Positions 35,627 through 45,073 of a stretch of 64,000 nt of DNA are shown here, piece by piece (within the stretch, counting starts at the first letter, position 1; each line of letters opens with the position of its first letter). The notes beneath the pieces are model-generated. The model did no database searches. It saw nothing but the letters and a program-made list of their open reading frames with translations, and was not told the origin of the DNA. This DNA comes from JBFLYZ01 sp040756415. Lineage in GTDB: Bacteria; Bacteroidota; Bacteroidia; JADZBD01. The stretch is taken from positions 1-64,000 of the forward strand of contig JBFLYZ010000008.1 of the NCBI GenBank assembly GCA_040756415.1. The letters run 5' to 3'. The position numbers and the translations under genes are program-made.

Positions 35627-36013
35627 ATGGAGCCGCCTGTAAATACAGCGCTGTACGAAACAGCTTTATCAGTTTGTTGGTTCGACCGTGACGGCATACT
35701 CTGCTGCCTGCCGAAGGGTGTGGCGCTGGACCGCGACACGGTAAAAGGATCGCAGCAAACGCTGCTAGAACTGATCAACGACCGCAAAGTATGCGTACTG
35801 ATGGATGTTACCCATGCCTGGCCCCTGGATGTGCAGCAGCAGGGATATGTTATTCCGGGAATGAGCGCGTATAAGGCCCTGGCCCTGGTCTCCGGCTCCC
35901 CACTGGGAAGAAAGGCCATCGACCGGTTCATCCGGTCGAATGATCAGGGCAGCCCGGTCAAAATGTTCCCGAGCGAGAAAGAGGCCCGGCAGTGGCTTAA
36001 GCAGTATTTATAG
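35627..36013 (+). CDS. Small soluble protein, STAS/SpoIIAA-like fold suspected
   Basis: A 128-residue protein resembling small Bacteroidota proteins with a STAS/SpoIIAA-type fold (weak recognition). Visible pieces: YETALSVCWFDRDGILCCLP, the strand-helix KVCVLMDVTHAWPLD, and the C-terminal FPSEKEARQWLKQYL, a common ending in this fold class. No signal peptide or membrane segment. The window also encodes two SpoIIE-type phosphatases whose partners are unknown, so a STAS-like protein is of interest, but no direct link is visible. A strong terminator follows. Confidence 0.6.
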   Translation: MEPPVNTALYETALSVCWFDRDGILCCLPKGVALDRDTVKGSQQTLLELINDRKVCVLMDVTHAWPLDVQQQGYVIPGMSAYKALALVSGSPLGRKAIDRFIRSNDQGSPVKMFPSEKEARQWLKQYL

Positions 36014-36025
36014 GCTGATAAAAAC

Positions 36026-36057
36026 AAAAACGGGACCCCACGGGGTCCCGTTTTTTT
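36026..36057. terminator. Bidirectional terminator between convergent genes
   Basis: AAAAACGGGACCCC pairs with GGGGTCCCGTTTTT around a two-base centre. The T-run suits the plus-strand gene and the A-run suits the minus-strand gene at 36072. Confidence 0.8.
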
Positions 36058-36071
36058 GTTCAGGAATTTTT

Positions 36072-36512
36072 TTATTTATCCGGTTTGAAACCTATCATCA
36101 CGCTCACGCATCCGCTGGGTACGATCTGGTTATCCGCATCGGTCTTGGGCACTTCCACCTCAATGGTGATCTGCTGCGTGGTCTCTGCTTTAAAGTCCCA
36201 GATATTGGTATCGTCATGCGCCTTGCTGTCGAAGAGCAGGTTGCCGCTGGCATCCTTCAGCCTGAAGCTTACGGTGCCCAGCACCGGCTGAGAGCATACC
36301 AGCACGCGGTAGGTTTGCCCGCTGTAAAAAGTAAGGTTCATTTCCGCCTTATCGCCCGCAAGGAGGGCGGCCGTATTGCTAGTGCCGTTGCTTACAAAAG
36401 GCGTAAGCATGGGAAGACAGGTCTTTTTTACAAAACCTTTGCATTGCGCATATACCGATAAAGGGATATTCACTATGCCTGCAAGCATGAGAACAATGAT
36501 CAGCTTTTTCAT
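36072..36512 (-). CDS. Small secreted/periplasmic protein, unknown
   Basis: A 146-residue protein with a signal peptide (KKLIIVLMLAGIVNIPLSVYAQ). The mature part is a predicted all-beta domain (AEMNLTFYSGQTYRVLVC, VSFRLKDASGNLLFDSKAHD, QQITIEVEVPKTD) ending CVSVMIGFK, with four Cys. There is no sorting domain, so it is likely periplasmic. It resembles short Bacteroidota proteins of unknown role. No operon partner; the next gene on the strand is 124 bases upstream. Confidence 0.65.
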   Translation of the reverse strand: MKKLIIVLMLAGIVNIPLSVYAQCKGFVKKTCLPMLTPFVSNGTSNTAALLAGDKAEMNLTFYSGQTYRVLVCSQPVLGTVSFRLKDASGNLLFDSKAHDDTNIWDFKAETTQQITIEVEVPKTDADNQIVPSGCVSVMIGFKPDK

Positions 36513-36635
36513 GATGGGGTGGTTATTGGACCTGTTTTTACGTTTTCTCGCAGCAAAAGTTGCGTTTTCAACAACTTTTAAACAAAGCCTGTGCCATACT
36601 TGGCCTGTGTGGAAGACCTACTAATACGCTAACAA

Positions 36636-37535
36636 TCAGGGTTTTATTATTCTATTGCGCAGGCTTGCCGCTTTATCCGTGATCTGGGCCAACTGCTCGG
36701 GCGTCAGGGTCATCTGGTTGCCTCCGCCAAGGGTGGTGATCTTGTTCTTTTCGTCCGTGCTCTTTACCTCTGCCGTTTTATTATCGCCCACGCCATCGTA
36801 AACCGCCTTTATGCCTTTCAGGTCCTCGATGAGCTGAGGCACGCCTTCTGTATCTTTGTTCTCTTCCAGCAGGGCGATCAGGTTTTCAAGCGAGCCTTTG
36901 AGCTCGGCTATGCGTTTCACGATCTCCGCGTTGTTCTTGGAGGTCTGGCAAAGCTGCGTACCTATATATAAGGCTTCGATCCAGCCACCGGCCACCACCA
37001 GGGCCGAAACACCGCTTCTTCCGCCTTCGCTCAGCAGGTCATCCGTATTATTATAGGTATCTGTTACGATGTTGAGCATGGAATCGCTGTTGCCCTTATT
37101 GTCGTTCATCCGGTTGATGGTCTGGTCATCAAAGGCGCTGCCGGCACCAATGCCGCCCGCAAGGGCCTGGGCGCACTGTATGTACAACATGCTTTCCTGG
37201 GTCTGGTCGAAAATGCTGGCATAGCTCAGGTCGGCACCGTAAACACCCAGGTTGAGGGCCTTGGCGGTGGTGCTTACATACTTGGATTTATTGTTCACGT
37301 CATTCAGCAGTTTGAAATCATAGCTGGCTCCGGCCTGCTTGATGAGCGAGGTGAGCTCGGCAGGCGAAGGGATAGACTTAAACACCAGCGAGGCGTTCTT
37401 CCTGCTGTTATCCTGGCTGACGGTGGCGGTATCGTCACCGCTGCCGTCATTGTTTTCGGTACCCGAGCCGCATGAGGTGAGGACGGTGGCGCTTACGGCA
37501 AGCCCGAGGAGAAGGATAAAGGATCTTTTATTCAT
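36636..37535 (-). CDS. Lipoprotein of unknown function
   Basis: A 299-residue protein with a lipobox (VSATVLTSC, predicted lipidated Cys22) followed by an acidic low-complexity linker (GTENNDGSGDDTA). The rest is mostly helical: IPSPAELTSLIKQAGASYDF, ALNLGVYGADLSYASIFDQT, a long helix around residues 170-240, and a C-terminal basic end. The pattern matches Bacteroidota lipoproteins of unknown function. An exact -7 box is at 37562-37569. Confidence 0.7.
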   Translation of the reverse strand: MNKRSFILLLGLAVSATVLTSCGSGTENNDGSGDDTATVSQDNSRKNASLVFKSIPSPAELTSLIKQAGASYDFKLLNDVNNKSKYVSTTAKALNLGVYGADLSYASIFDQTQESMLYIQCAQALAGGIGAGSAFDDQTINRMNDNKGNSDSMLNIVTDTYNNTDDLLSEGGRSGVSALVVAGGWIEALYIGTQLCQTSKNNAEIVKRIAELKGSLENLIALLEENKDTEGVPQLIEDLKGIKAVYDGVGDNKTAEVKSTDEKNKITTLGGGNQMTLTPEQLAQITDKAASLRNRIIKP

Positions 37536-37561
37536 GTGTGAACGGTTTGTTTAGATGCAGC

Positions 37562-37569
37562 CAAAGATA
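37562..37569 (-). promoter_or_regulatory. -7 box of the 36636 lipoprotein gene
   Basis: TATCTTTG on the minus strand, exact fit, 26 bases before the ATG at 37535. Confidence 0.55.
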
Positions 37570-37575
37570 GAAAAA

Positions 37576-37608
37576 TAGTTTGTAGTCTGTAGTGGGTAGT
37601 GTGTAGTG
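37576..37608. repeat. TGTAGT-type intergenic repeat
   Basis: A stretch of degenerate TGTAGT/GGTAGT units between the lipoprotein promoter and polA. A reverse-complement piece of the same sequence (ACTACAGACTACACAC) occurs at 43982-43996. Confidence 0.6.
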
Positions 37609-37629
37609 CAGCACCTGCTACCTACCCGT

Positions 37630-40452
37630 TCAGTGCGCCTCCAGCCAGTTTCTGCCGGTTCCTATTCCCACCTCCATGGGCACGCTCATGGGAATAGCGT
37701 GCTTCATGCGTTCTTCGATGATGGGTTTTACCGCATCGATCTCGTCTGTATGCACATCAAAAACCAGTTCGTCATGCACCTGCAGCAGCATCCTCGATCT
37801 CATTTTCTTTGCGGCCAGGTCCCTGTGGATATGGATCATGGCCACCTTGATCATATCGGCCGCGCTGCCCTGAATGGGCGCGTTGATGGCGTTGCGCTCG
37901 GCAAAGCTGCGAACGGTGTGGTTGGCCGAATTGATGTCGCGCAGGTTCCTTCTTCTTCCCAATATGGTTTCCACATAGCCCCTTTTCCTGGCCTTTTCAA
38001 TGCTTTCGTCCATATAATCCTTAATGCGCGAGTATTTCTGAAAATAGTTCTCGATGATGGAGGCGGCCTCTTTGCGCGGTATGTTCAGGCGCTCGGCCAG
38101 GCCGAATGCGGAAATGCCGTAGATGATGCCGAAGTTGACCATTTTGGCGTTTCGCCTCATGTCGCTGGTCACCTGGTCGAGGGCAACGCCATACACCTTG
38201 GCGGCCGTGGCGGCATGGATGTCCTGCCCGCTCTGAAAGGCTTCGATCATAGCGGGGTCCTTGCTCAGCTCGGCCATGATACGCAGCTCGATCTGCGAAT
38301 AGTCGGCCGAGAGCAGCACGAAATTCTCATCGCGCGGAATGAAAGCTTTGCGGATCTCCCTTCCTTTATCGGTACGTATGGGAATGTTCTGCAGGTTGGG
38401 ATTATCGGAGCTCAGCCTTCCGGTAACGGCCACCACCTGGTTATAGGTGGTATGTATGCGGCCCGTTTTGGGATTCACCAGCTCGGGCAGCGTATCCACA
38501 TAGGTGTTCTTGAGCTTGACCAGCTCGCGGTAATCGAGTATCTTCGGAACAATGGGATGCTTGTTCACCAGTTTGGCCAGTATATCTTCGCTGGTGGCGT
38601 ACTGCCCGGTCTTGGTCTTCTTCACGTTGTCAGATATTTTCAGCACTTCGAACAGGATGACGCCTACCTGCCTGGGGGAAGAGGTGTTGAAGGGCGTACC
38701 GGCCAGCTCCTGTATCTCTTTTTCCGTTTTAACGATCTCTTTCTCCAGCCCGGCCGAATAATCTTTCAGCGCGGCAATGTCGAGCCGTATGCCCTCCATT
38801 TCCATAGCGGCCAGCACGGGTACCAGCGGCACCTCCACTTCCTCAAACAGTTTCTTCATGCTGTCTTTGAGCATGGGCGCGAACTTATCCTTCAACTGCC
38901 AGGTCACGTCAGCGTCCTCGGCCGCGTACTCCTTGATCTGCTCCACAGGCACATCACGCATGCTGAGCTGGTTCTTGCCTTTCTTACCGATCAGCGTTTC
39001 GATCGATACGGGGGAGTAGCCCAGGTAGGTTTCGGAAAGCACGTCCATATTGTGGCGCATCTCGGGCTGGATGAGAAAATGCGCGATCATGGTATCGAAC
39101 AGGGTGCCTTTCAGCTCCACTCCGTAGGCCTTCAGCACGCTCAGGTCGTACTTGATGTTTTGCCCGGTTTTGGAGATATGCTCGTTTTCAAAAAAAGGCC
39201 TGAACTCGTCCACGATCTGCTGCGCATCCCCGCGATGGGCGGGCACGGGCACATAATACCCCTCATGCGCTTTCCAGGAGAACGACATGCCCACCAGCTC
39301 TGCATTGTGCGCGTCAAGCCCCGTGGTCTCCGTGTCGAAGGCTACCGCTTTCTGCTTCTGCAGCTCGATCATCAGGTTGGCGCGCTTATCGGCCGTATCC
39401 ACCAGCTCGTAGTTATGCGCCACATCGGAGATGGTCTTATAGGTGGTGGTCACCTCTATCTTTTCCTCCACCACCAGGTCGGATGCATGCCCGAACATGT
39501 CCATCTGGCCTTCTACGGTTTTTTCCACCACCACGCTGGGCTGCGCGGCCCCCTGTGCAGCGGTTACGGCCGCCTCTCCCAGTATCTGCTCGGCAAGCCT
39601 GCGGAACTCCAGCTCAGCGAACAGCTCGCGGAGGGCTTCCCGGTTAGGCTCCTCCATTGCCAGCTTATCCTCTTCAAATTCCACCGGCACATCGGTCATG
39701 ATGGTGGCCAGCTTCTTCGACTGGAAGGCGATCTCCCGGTTGTTCTCTACTTTTTCCTTCAGCTTGCCCTTCAGCTTATCGGTATTGGCATACAGGTTTT
39801 CCATAGACCCGAAGTCCTTCACCAGTTGCATGGCCGTTTTTTCGCCCACGCCCGGTATGCCGGGTATATTATCCACGCTGTCGCCCATCATGCCCAGTAT
39901 GTCGATCACCTGGCTCACATTTTTGATCTGCCATTTTTCGCACACCTCCTTTACGCCCAGTATCTCGGCCCCTCCGCCCGCGCGGGCCGGCTTGTAAATG
40001 AAAATGTTTTCTGACACCAGTTGACCGTAATCCTTGTCAGGCGTCATCATGTAGGTAATATAGCCTTTCTCCTCCGCTTTTTTCGCCAGCGTGCCGATAA
40101 TGTCGTCAGCCTCATAGCCGTCCGATTCGATGACCGGTATGTTCAGCGCTTCGATCAGGCGCTTGATATACGGAATGGATTTGGCCAGGTCTTCGGGCAT
40201 TTCCTCGCGGTGGGCCTTGTAATCCGCAAAATCGGTATGGCGCTGGGTAGGCGCTGCCGTGTCGAACACCACCGCGATGTGGGAGGGTTTTTCTTTTTTC
40301 AGCACCTCCAGCAGCGTATTGGTAAAGCCGAACACGGCCGAGGTGTTCAGCCCCTTGGAATTAACGCGGTGGTTGTTGCTGAAAGCGAAATAGGCGCGGT
40401 AGATAAGCGCGAAGGCGTCCAGTAAGAATAGTTTTTTGCGGTTCTCCGACAT
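37630..40452 (-). CDS. polA: DNA polymerase I
   Basis: A 940-residue repair and Okazaki-fragment polymerase with all three domains. The 5'-3' flap nuclease is at about residues 1-290 (FDTAAPTQRHTDFADYKAHR, GYEADDIIGTLA, TPDKDYGQLV). A 3'-5' exonuclease with its acidic residues intact is at about 330-510 (AFDTETTGLD). The family A polymerase domain carries DYSQIELRIMAELS and VHDELVFDVH. An intact proofreading domain is not universal in bacterial PolA and is worth noting. It faces the 40583 receptor gene divergently. Confidence 0.97.
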   Translation of the reverse strand: MSENRKKLFLLDAFALIYRAYFAFSNNHRVNSKGLNTSAVFGFTNTLLEVLKKEKPSHIAVVFDTAAPTQRHTDFADYKAHREEMPEDLAKSIPYIKRLIEALNIPVIESDGYEADDIIGTLAKKAEEKGYITYMMTPDKDYGQLVSENIFIYKPARAGGGAEILGVKEVCEKWQIKNVSQVIDILGMMGDSVDNIPGIPGVGEKTAMQLVKDFGSMENLYANTDKLKGKLKEKVENNREIAFQSKKLATIMTDVPVEFEEDKLAMEEPNREALRELFAELEFRRLAEQILGEAAVTAAQGAAQPSVVVEKTVEGQMDMFGHASDLVVEEKIEVTTTYKTISDVAHNYELVDTADKRANLMIELQKQKAVAFDTETTGLDAHNAELVGMSFSWKAHEGYYVPVPAHRGDAQQIVDEFRPFFENEHISKTGQNIKYDLSVLKAYGVELKGTLFDTMIAHFLIQPEMRHNMDVLSETYLGYSPVSIETLIGKKGKNQLSMRDVPVEQIKEYAAEDADVTWQLKDKFAPMLKDSMKKLFEEVEVPLVPVLAAMEMEGIRLDIAALKDYSAGLEKEIVKTEKEIQELAGTPFNTSSPRQVGVILFEVLKISDNVKKTKTGQYATSEDILAKLVNKHPIVPKILDYRELVKLKNTYVDTLPELVNPKTGRIHTTYNQVVAVTGRLSSDNPNLQNIPIRTDKGREIRKAFIPRDENFVLLSADYSQIELRIMAELSKDPAMIEAFQSGQDIHAATAAKVYGVALDQVTSDMRRNAKMVNFGIIYGISAFGLAERLNIPRKEAASIIENYFQKYSRIKDYMDESIEKARKRGYVETILGRRRNLRDINSANHTVRSFAERNAINAPIQGSAADMIKVAMIHIHRDLAAKKMRSRMLLQVHDELVFDVHTDEIDAVKPIIEERMKHAIPMSVPMEVGIGTGRNWLEAH

Positions 40453-40527
40453 TTTCCCTGAAAAATTTGAACCTTAAAAATACGCATTTTTCGCCTTGGT
40501 TTCGTGTTTTTGGCGCCCGTAAAAAGA

Positions 40528-40562
40528 TTTTTGTAAGAGACAGGTTCAATTTTGTACTTTCG
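40528..40562 (+). promoter_or_regulatory. Promoter of the 40583 TonB-dependent receptor
   Basis: TTTTTG at 40528-40533 and TACTTTCG at 40555-40562, 21 bases apart, fit the Bacteroidota -33/-7 arrangement with one mismatch. Confidence 0.5.
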
Positions 40563-40582
40563 TTGAAACGCTGAATAGCCCT

Positions 40583-42916
40583 ATGCGTACGACCCTTATA
40601 TTCCTTTTTTTTGCCTTTGCCTGCACCGCATTTTCACAGAACACCGTGGTGATCGGACGCGTTACCGATGCTCAGGGCGAAGGGATATCCGGAGCGCTGG
40701 TGAAGCCGGACAGCGGGCAGGCCGCGATCACTGACCTCCAGGGCGGATATGAGCTGAAGCTCTGGCCGGGGAAATACATCGTTACCATTTCTTCGCTGGG
40801 GTATAAGCCCGCGAGCTTTCCTCTTACGGTGGGGGATTCAACACCTGTCCTTATGAAGGTGATACGCCTTGAAGAAGAGGTGACCGAGATCGGCACCGTA
40901 GTGGTCACGGCCGGCAAGTTCGAGCAGAAGATAGAGGAGGTGACCATCAGCATGGAAGTGATCAAGCCCAGGCTGGTGGAGAGCAAGAACACGATGAACA
41001 TGGAGCACCTGGTCGACCAGGTGCCCGGTGTAAGCATGATGGACGGGCAGATCAACATACGCTGCGGCAGCGGGTTCAGCTATGGCGCTGGCAGCCGGGT
41101 GCTTTTGCTGGTTGACGATCTGCCCATGCTCAGCGCTGACGCGGGCGATGTAAAATGGAATTTCATCGCCATCGAGAACATCGAGCAGATCGAAGTGATC
41201 AAGGGGGCCTCTTCCGCGCTCTTCGGATCGTCCGCGCTGAATGGGGTAGTGAACGTGCGCACGGCTTACCCGCGCGATGAGCCCCAGACCACTATCAATA
41301 TCTCATCGGGCATGTACGGCAAGCCCGGGAGAAAAGATCTGGCCTGGTGGGACAAGCGCAATCCCGTTTTCACCAATGCCAGCCTGCTGCATTCACGCAA
41401 GATCGGCAACCTCGACCTGGTGGTAGGCGGTAACGTGTTCTCGGATGAAGGGTACCGTTTTTTGGAAAAAGAGCAGCGCTACCGATTCAACTACAACCTG
41501 CGCTACCGCTCCAGGAAGATCGAAGGGCTTTCTTTCGGGGTGAACGGTAATTACATGAAGGTGGAGGGCGGCCTGTTCATCCTCTGGCATAATGCGGATT
41601 CGGCATATTACCCGCAGGGGCTCACGATTCAGAACTACAGCAACAGCCGTGTGACCATCGATCCCTTCGTGACGTATTTTGACGGCAAAGGCAACCGCCA
41701 TTCGCTTCGTACGCGTTATTACCAGACCAGGAACACGAACGATACCCAGCAGGAATCCACGGCCGACCTTTATTACGGGGAGTACCAGTATCAAAAACGA
41801 TTTGAAAAGGAGCTTACGCTTACCTCGGGGCTGGCCTTCACGTATTCGGAAGTGAGCAGCGATTCGCTTTATGGCGATCATTTCAGTTCCAACCTGGGTA
41901 TTTTCGTGCAGGCGGATAAGAAGTGGAAAAAGTTCACTTTTTCTTTTGGCGGCCGCGCGGAGTACTTCAAGGTGGATACAGCGGAAACGCGGTTCAATAT
42001 ACCGCTGGGGAAGGATACATTGCAGTCGCCACTCTACCCGGTCTTCCGCACAGGGGTGAACTACCAGTTGCTGAAATACACCTTCCTTCGGGCCTCTTTC
42101 GGGCAGGGCTACCGTTTTCCGGCCATTGCGGAGAAGTACATTAAAACGAAAGTAAGCGGCCTCACCATCCTTCCCAACCCATCCGTACAGCCGGAGACCG
42201 GATGGAGCACGGAGCTGGGCCTCAAGCAGGCCGTTAAAATAAAAGAATGGAAGGGCTACATCGATGTGTCGGCCTTCTGGATGGAGTACCGCAACATGAT
42301 CGAGTTCAACTTCGATTATTATTTTCCTGAGTGGCTCACCAATCCCACCTTTGTGGATTACCTGGTCTATTTCGGGGCCAAGTCCATCAACCTGGGCCGC
42401 ACGCGTATCACCGGGGCCGAGCTTACCGTAGCCGGATCGGGAAAGATAGGGCCGGTGGAGATGAACATACTGGCCGGCTATACTTACACCAAGCCCATTA
42501 ACCTGAACCGCGACAGCGCTTATGTGGAAACCGGCACAGACGATTCGACCGGCATATTGAAATACCGCTACCGGCACAATACCAAGTTCGATGTGGAGTT
42601 CGGGTATAAAAAGGTGTCGCTGGGCTTCAGCCTTCGCTATAACAGCTTTATGGAGAACATCGACAAGCGTTTCGTGGAAACGCTCATGTACGACCAGAAC
42701 ACTTATCCTTTATATATACTGCCCGGCCTGAAGGACTACCGCAGGGAGCATAATAAGGGCGACCTGGTCATGGACGGGCGTATGGCCGTGCAGGTGAGCA
42801 AGGAGGCCAGGCTCTCGCTGATCTGCAACAATCTGCTCAATGCCGAATATTCCAGCCGCCCGGGCGATGTGCAGCCCCCGCGTAATTTCTCCTTACAGGT
42901 GCTGGTGAAGTTCTAG
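40583..42916 (+). CDS. TonB-dependent receptor
   Basis: A 777-residue outer-membrane receptor. A signal peptide (LIFLFFAFACTAFSQ) is followed by a carboxypeptidase-regulatory-like domain at about residues 20-105 (VIGRVTDAQGEGISGALVKP, ISSLGYKPASFPL). The plug domain includes VDQVPGVSMMDGQINIRCGS and IENIEQIEVIKGASSALFGS, then a large barrel to the C-terminal NFSLQVLVKF. The substrate (iron chelate, cobalamin or glycan) cannot be told. No SusD-like partner is nearby, which argues against a glycan system. Confidence 0.92.
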   Translation: MRTTLIFLFFAFACTAFSQNTVVIGRVTDAQGEGISGALVKPDSGQAAITDLQGGYELKLWPGKYIVTISSLGYKPASFPLTVGDSTPVLMKVIRLEEEVTEIGTVVVTAGKFEQKIEEVTISMEVIKPRLVESKNTMNMEHLVDQVPGVSMMDGQINIRCGSGFSYGAGSRVLLLVDDLPMLSADAGDVKWNFIAIENIEQIEVIKGASSALFGSSALNGVVNVRTAYPRDEPQTTINISSGMYGKPGRKDLAWWDKRNPVFTNASLLHSRKIGNLDLVVGGNVFSDEGYRFLEKEQRYRFNYNLRYRSRKIEGLSFGVNGNYMKVEGGLFILWHNADSAYYPQGLTIQNYSNSRVTIDPFVTYFDGKGNRHSLRTRYYQTRNTNDTQQESTADLYYGEYQYQKRFEKELTLTSGLAFTYSEVSSDSLYGDHFSSNLGIFVQADKKWKKFTFSFGGRAEYFKVDTAETRFNIPLGKDTLQSPLYPVFRTGVNYQLLKYTFLRASFGQGYRFPAIAEKYIKTKVSGLTILPNPSVQPETGWSTELGLKQAVKIKEWKGYIDVSAFWMEYRNMIEFNFDYYFPEWLTNPTFVDYLVYFGAKSINLGRTRITGAELTVAGSGKIGPVEMNILAGYTYTKPINLNRDSAYVETGTDDSTGILKYRYRHNTKFDVEFGYKKVSLGFSLRYNSFMENIDKRFVETLMYDQNTYPLYILPGLKDYRREHNKGDLVMDGRMAVQVSKEARLSLICNNLLNAEYSSRPGDVQPPRNFSLQVLVKF

Positions 42917-42939
42917 CTTCTCTGTAAGGGAAATGCTTT

Positions 42940-43932
42940 CTAATTCGTTTCAACTGCTGAATAAAATTCCACGATCTCCTCAAAGGTCTGCAGGATCTCT
43001 TCTTTGGAATCGCTCAGCACGAGCCTGCTCCTGAAATTTCTGAAATCAGGCAGCCCCCGGAAATAGTTGGCATAATGCGTGCGCGTTTCGATGATGCCCA
43101 GGCGCTCGCCCTTCCATTCCATAGCCTTTTGCAGGTGGGTGCGGCAGGTGTTTACGCGGTCTTCAACGCTGGGCTGGGGCAGGTGAGCGCCATGCTGCAT
43201 GAAGTGTTTGATCTGTTCGAATATCCAGGGGTTGCCGATGGATGCGCGGCCTATCATCACCCCATCCACGCCATAGCGGGCCTTCATCTCTAAAGCCTTT
43301 TCAGGCGTGTTCACGTCACCGTTGCCGAAAACGGGGATCTTCATGCGCGGGTTGTTCTTAATTTCACCGATCAGCGTCCAGTCGGCCGGGCCTTTGTACA
43401 TCTGCGAACGGGTGCGGCCGTGCACGGAGATGGCCTGTATGCCTATATCCTGCAGCCGTTCCGCCACCTCCACCACATTCTTCGTTTTATCGTCCCATCC
43501 CAGGCGGGTCTTCACCGTAACCGGCAGCTTCACCGCGTTCACCACTTCTTTGGTCATAGCCACCATCTTGGGGATGTCCTGAAGCAGGGCCGCCCCCGCT
43601 CCTCTGCAGGCTACGGCTTTCACCGGGCAGCCGTAATTAATGTCGATCAGGTCGGGTCCGGCCTTTTCGGAAATGAGGGCCGCCTCGCGCATGCTGTCCA
43701 CATTGCCGCCAAACAGTTGAATGCCGATGGGCCGCTCGTAGTCGAACACATCCAGCTTCTTCATGCTCTTGGCCGCATCGCGGATAAGCCCTTCGGAAGA
43801 AATGAACTCGGTATACATCAGGTCGGCTCCCTTCTGCTTGCACACAAAACGGAAGGGCGGATCGCTCACGTCCTCCATGGGAGCGAGTAATAAAGGGAAT
43901 TCTCCCAATTCTATTTTTCCTATTCTGACCAT
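42940..43932 (-). CDS. dusB: tRNA-dihydrouridine synthase
   Basis: A 330-residue FMN enzyme that reduces uridines in tRNA D-loops. The ATG at 43932 starts VRIGKIELGEFPLLLAPMEDV, the normal Dus N-terminus; an in-frame GTG at 43944 lies inside a dispersed repeat. Hallmarks are INYGCPVKAVACRGAGAALL with the catalytic Cys in the GCP segment, SVHGRTRSQMYKG, and IPVFGNGDVNTPEKA. DusB-type is inferred from length and motif spacing. It is convergent with the 40583 receptor gene, 23 bases apart. Confidence 0.93.
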   Translation of the reverse strand: MVRIGKIELGEFPLLLAPMEDVSDPPFRFVCKQKGADLMYTEFISSEGLIRDAAKSMKKLDVFDYERPIGIQLFGGNVDSMREAALISEKAGPDLIDINYGCPVKAVACRGAGAALLQDIPKMVAMTKEVVNAVKLPVTVKTRLGWDDKTKNVVEVAERLQDIGIQAISVHGRTRSQMYKGPADWTLIGEIKNNPRMKIPVFGNGDVNTPEKALEMKARYGVDGVMIGRASIGNPWIFEQIKHFMQHGAHLPQPSVEDRVNTCRTHLQKAMEWKGERLGIIETRTHYANYFRGLPDFRNFRSRLVLSDSKEEILQTFEEIVEFYSAVETN

Positions 43933-44016
43933 TCCTCCGTGCACCCTCCGTGTTCTCTATGCCCTCCGCGGTAAATTTTTTACTACAGACTACACACCCG
44001 CCTGCCGTCAGGCGGG
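43933..44016. repeat. Composite of three dispersed intergenic repeats
   Basis: In order: a CTCCGTG/CCTCCGTG/CCTCCGCGG stretch (43934-43971), a TGTAGT-type element in reverse orientation (43982-43996), and a GC-rich palindrome CCCGCCTG-ccgt-CAGGCGGG (43997-44016). All lie between dusB and the CPBP protease gene. Such elements recur between genes in this phylum. Confidence 0.6.
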
Positions 44017-44040
44017 GAGGTACATAGAGAAGTTCTTTTT

Positions 44041-44048
44041 TATCTTTA
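44041..44048 (+). promoter_or_regulatory. Near -7 box of the CPBP protease gene
   Basis: TATCTTTA matches seven of eight positions in the box, 23 bases before the ATG at 44072. Confidence 0.4.
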
Positions 44049-44071
44049 CAAAGATAATCAATCAGCTCCGA

Positions 44072-44959
44072 ATGGTCCGCGACCTCCACCCCTGGCTTAA
44101 AGTGATCATATTGGTCGGCTACCTGGCCGGGCTGGGCCTGCTTACCATCATGGGCTCGGATGCGGAGCTGAACATGGCCTTCACGCCCGGCTACATTCTT
44201 GTGCTCAAGATATTGCAGGTGATTGGCGTGGTTCTTCTCTTCATTATGCCTTCCCTGCTTTTTTCTTACCTGTTCACCGCGCATAAGCTGAAATACCCGC
44301 AGTTTCATGTGCCGCCCCGGCTCAGCCAGTTCATACTGGGCGCCATCGCTTTTCTGGCCGCATTGCCTTTCATTGCCTGGATGGATGAGCTGAACAAGAG
44401 CATGACGCTGCCCGAAGCGTTGGCAGGCGTAGAAGGCTGGATGCGCAAAAGCGAGGAATCGCTCAAGCAGGTAACCGAAGCCTTCCTGGCCGACACATCG
44501 GCAGGCGGCATGATACTTAACCTCTTCGTGATCGCTTTTATGGCTGCCGTCAGCGAGGAGCTCTTTTTCCGGGGCGTATTGCAGAAGGCTTTTACGGAAG
44601 CCACCCGCAACATTCATATAGCCGTATGGGTCTCGGCCATACTTTTCAGCGCCTTTCACATGCAGTTCTTCGGTTTCTTCCCCCGCATGATCATGGGTGT
44701 GGCCCTGGGCTATCTCTTCGCCTGGAGCGGCTCGCTCTGGGTGCCTGTATTCGCGCACTTCGTGAATAATGGCACTGCCGTGGTCTTATCCTGGATGGTG
44801 AACAATAAGATGATAGCCGAGGACCCCTCCGTGCTGGCCGATGGGGAGAGCGGGTTTTTGCCGGGGATGGCCAGCCTGGCGGTAACGATAGCATTGATGT
44901 TGCTGGTCTACAAGCTTCGCCCCCAACCAGCCGATATTGACGTTGGGACTAAGTTGTAA
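44072..44959 (+). CDS. CPBP-family intramembrane protease (CAAX-like)
   Basis: A 295-residue polytopic membrane protein with about seven hydrophobic helices. The protease motifs are present: EELFFRGVL (EExxxR) near residue 168 and FSAFHMQF with the metal-binding His near 195. Bacterial members may process membrane proteins or peptides; substrates are mostly unknown. The start at 44072 (MVRDLHPWLK) precedes the first helix; the long upstream frame is antisense to dusB and rejected. It ends about 115 bases before the convergent TPR gene. Confidence 0.88.
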   Translation: MVRDLHPWLKVIILVGYLAGLGLLTIMGSDAELNMAFTPGYILVLKILQVIGVVLLFIMPSLLFSYLFTAHKLKYPQFHVPPRLSQFILGAIAFLAALPFIAWMDELNKSMTLPEALAGVEGWMRKSEESLKQVTEAFLADTSAGGMILNLFVIAFMAAVSEELFFRGVLQKAFTEATRNIHIAVWVSAILFSAFHMQFFGFFPRMIMGVALGYLFAWSGSLWVPVFAHFVNNGTAVVLSWMVNNKMIAEDPSVLADGESGFLPGMASLAVTIALMLLVYKLRPQPADIDVGTKL

Positions 44960-45073
44960 TGGCATGGGCTTACCTGCCTGCTCACAGCCAAATTCGTTTT
45001 GGCTTCCCAAGAACCTCCAATTTTGACTTGGCGGCCAGGTCTTTTTTTCCGAGGATAGTTAAGATGAGGCGAT

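Noticed and set aside
37606..40014. 802-residue open frame on the plus strand opposite polA
   Set aside because: It is antisense to a full, well-conserved PolA, is rich in His/Leu/Gly as typical of shadow frames, and shows no domain.
41393..42577. 394-residue minus-strand frame inside the TonB receptor
   Set aside because: Antisense to a strongly supported receptor; composition typical of shadow frames.
44960..45073. Hidden PP2C remnant after the short TPR gene
   Set aside because: Translating the 114 bases in the other frames gives no phosphatase motif, and there is no space for the domain.
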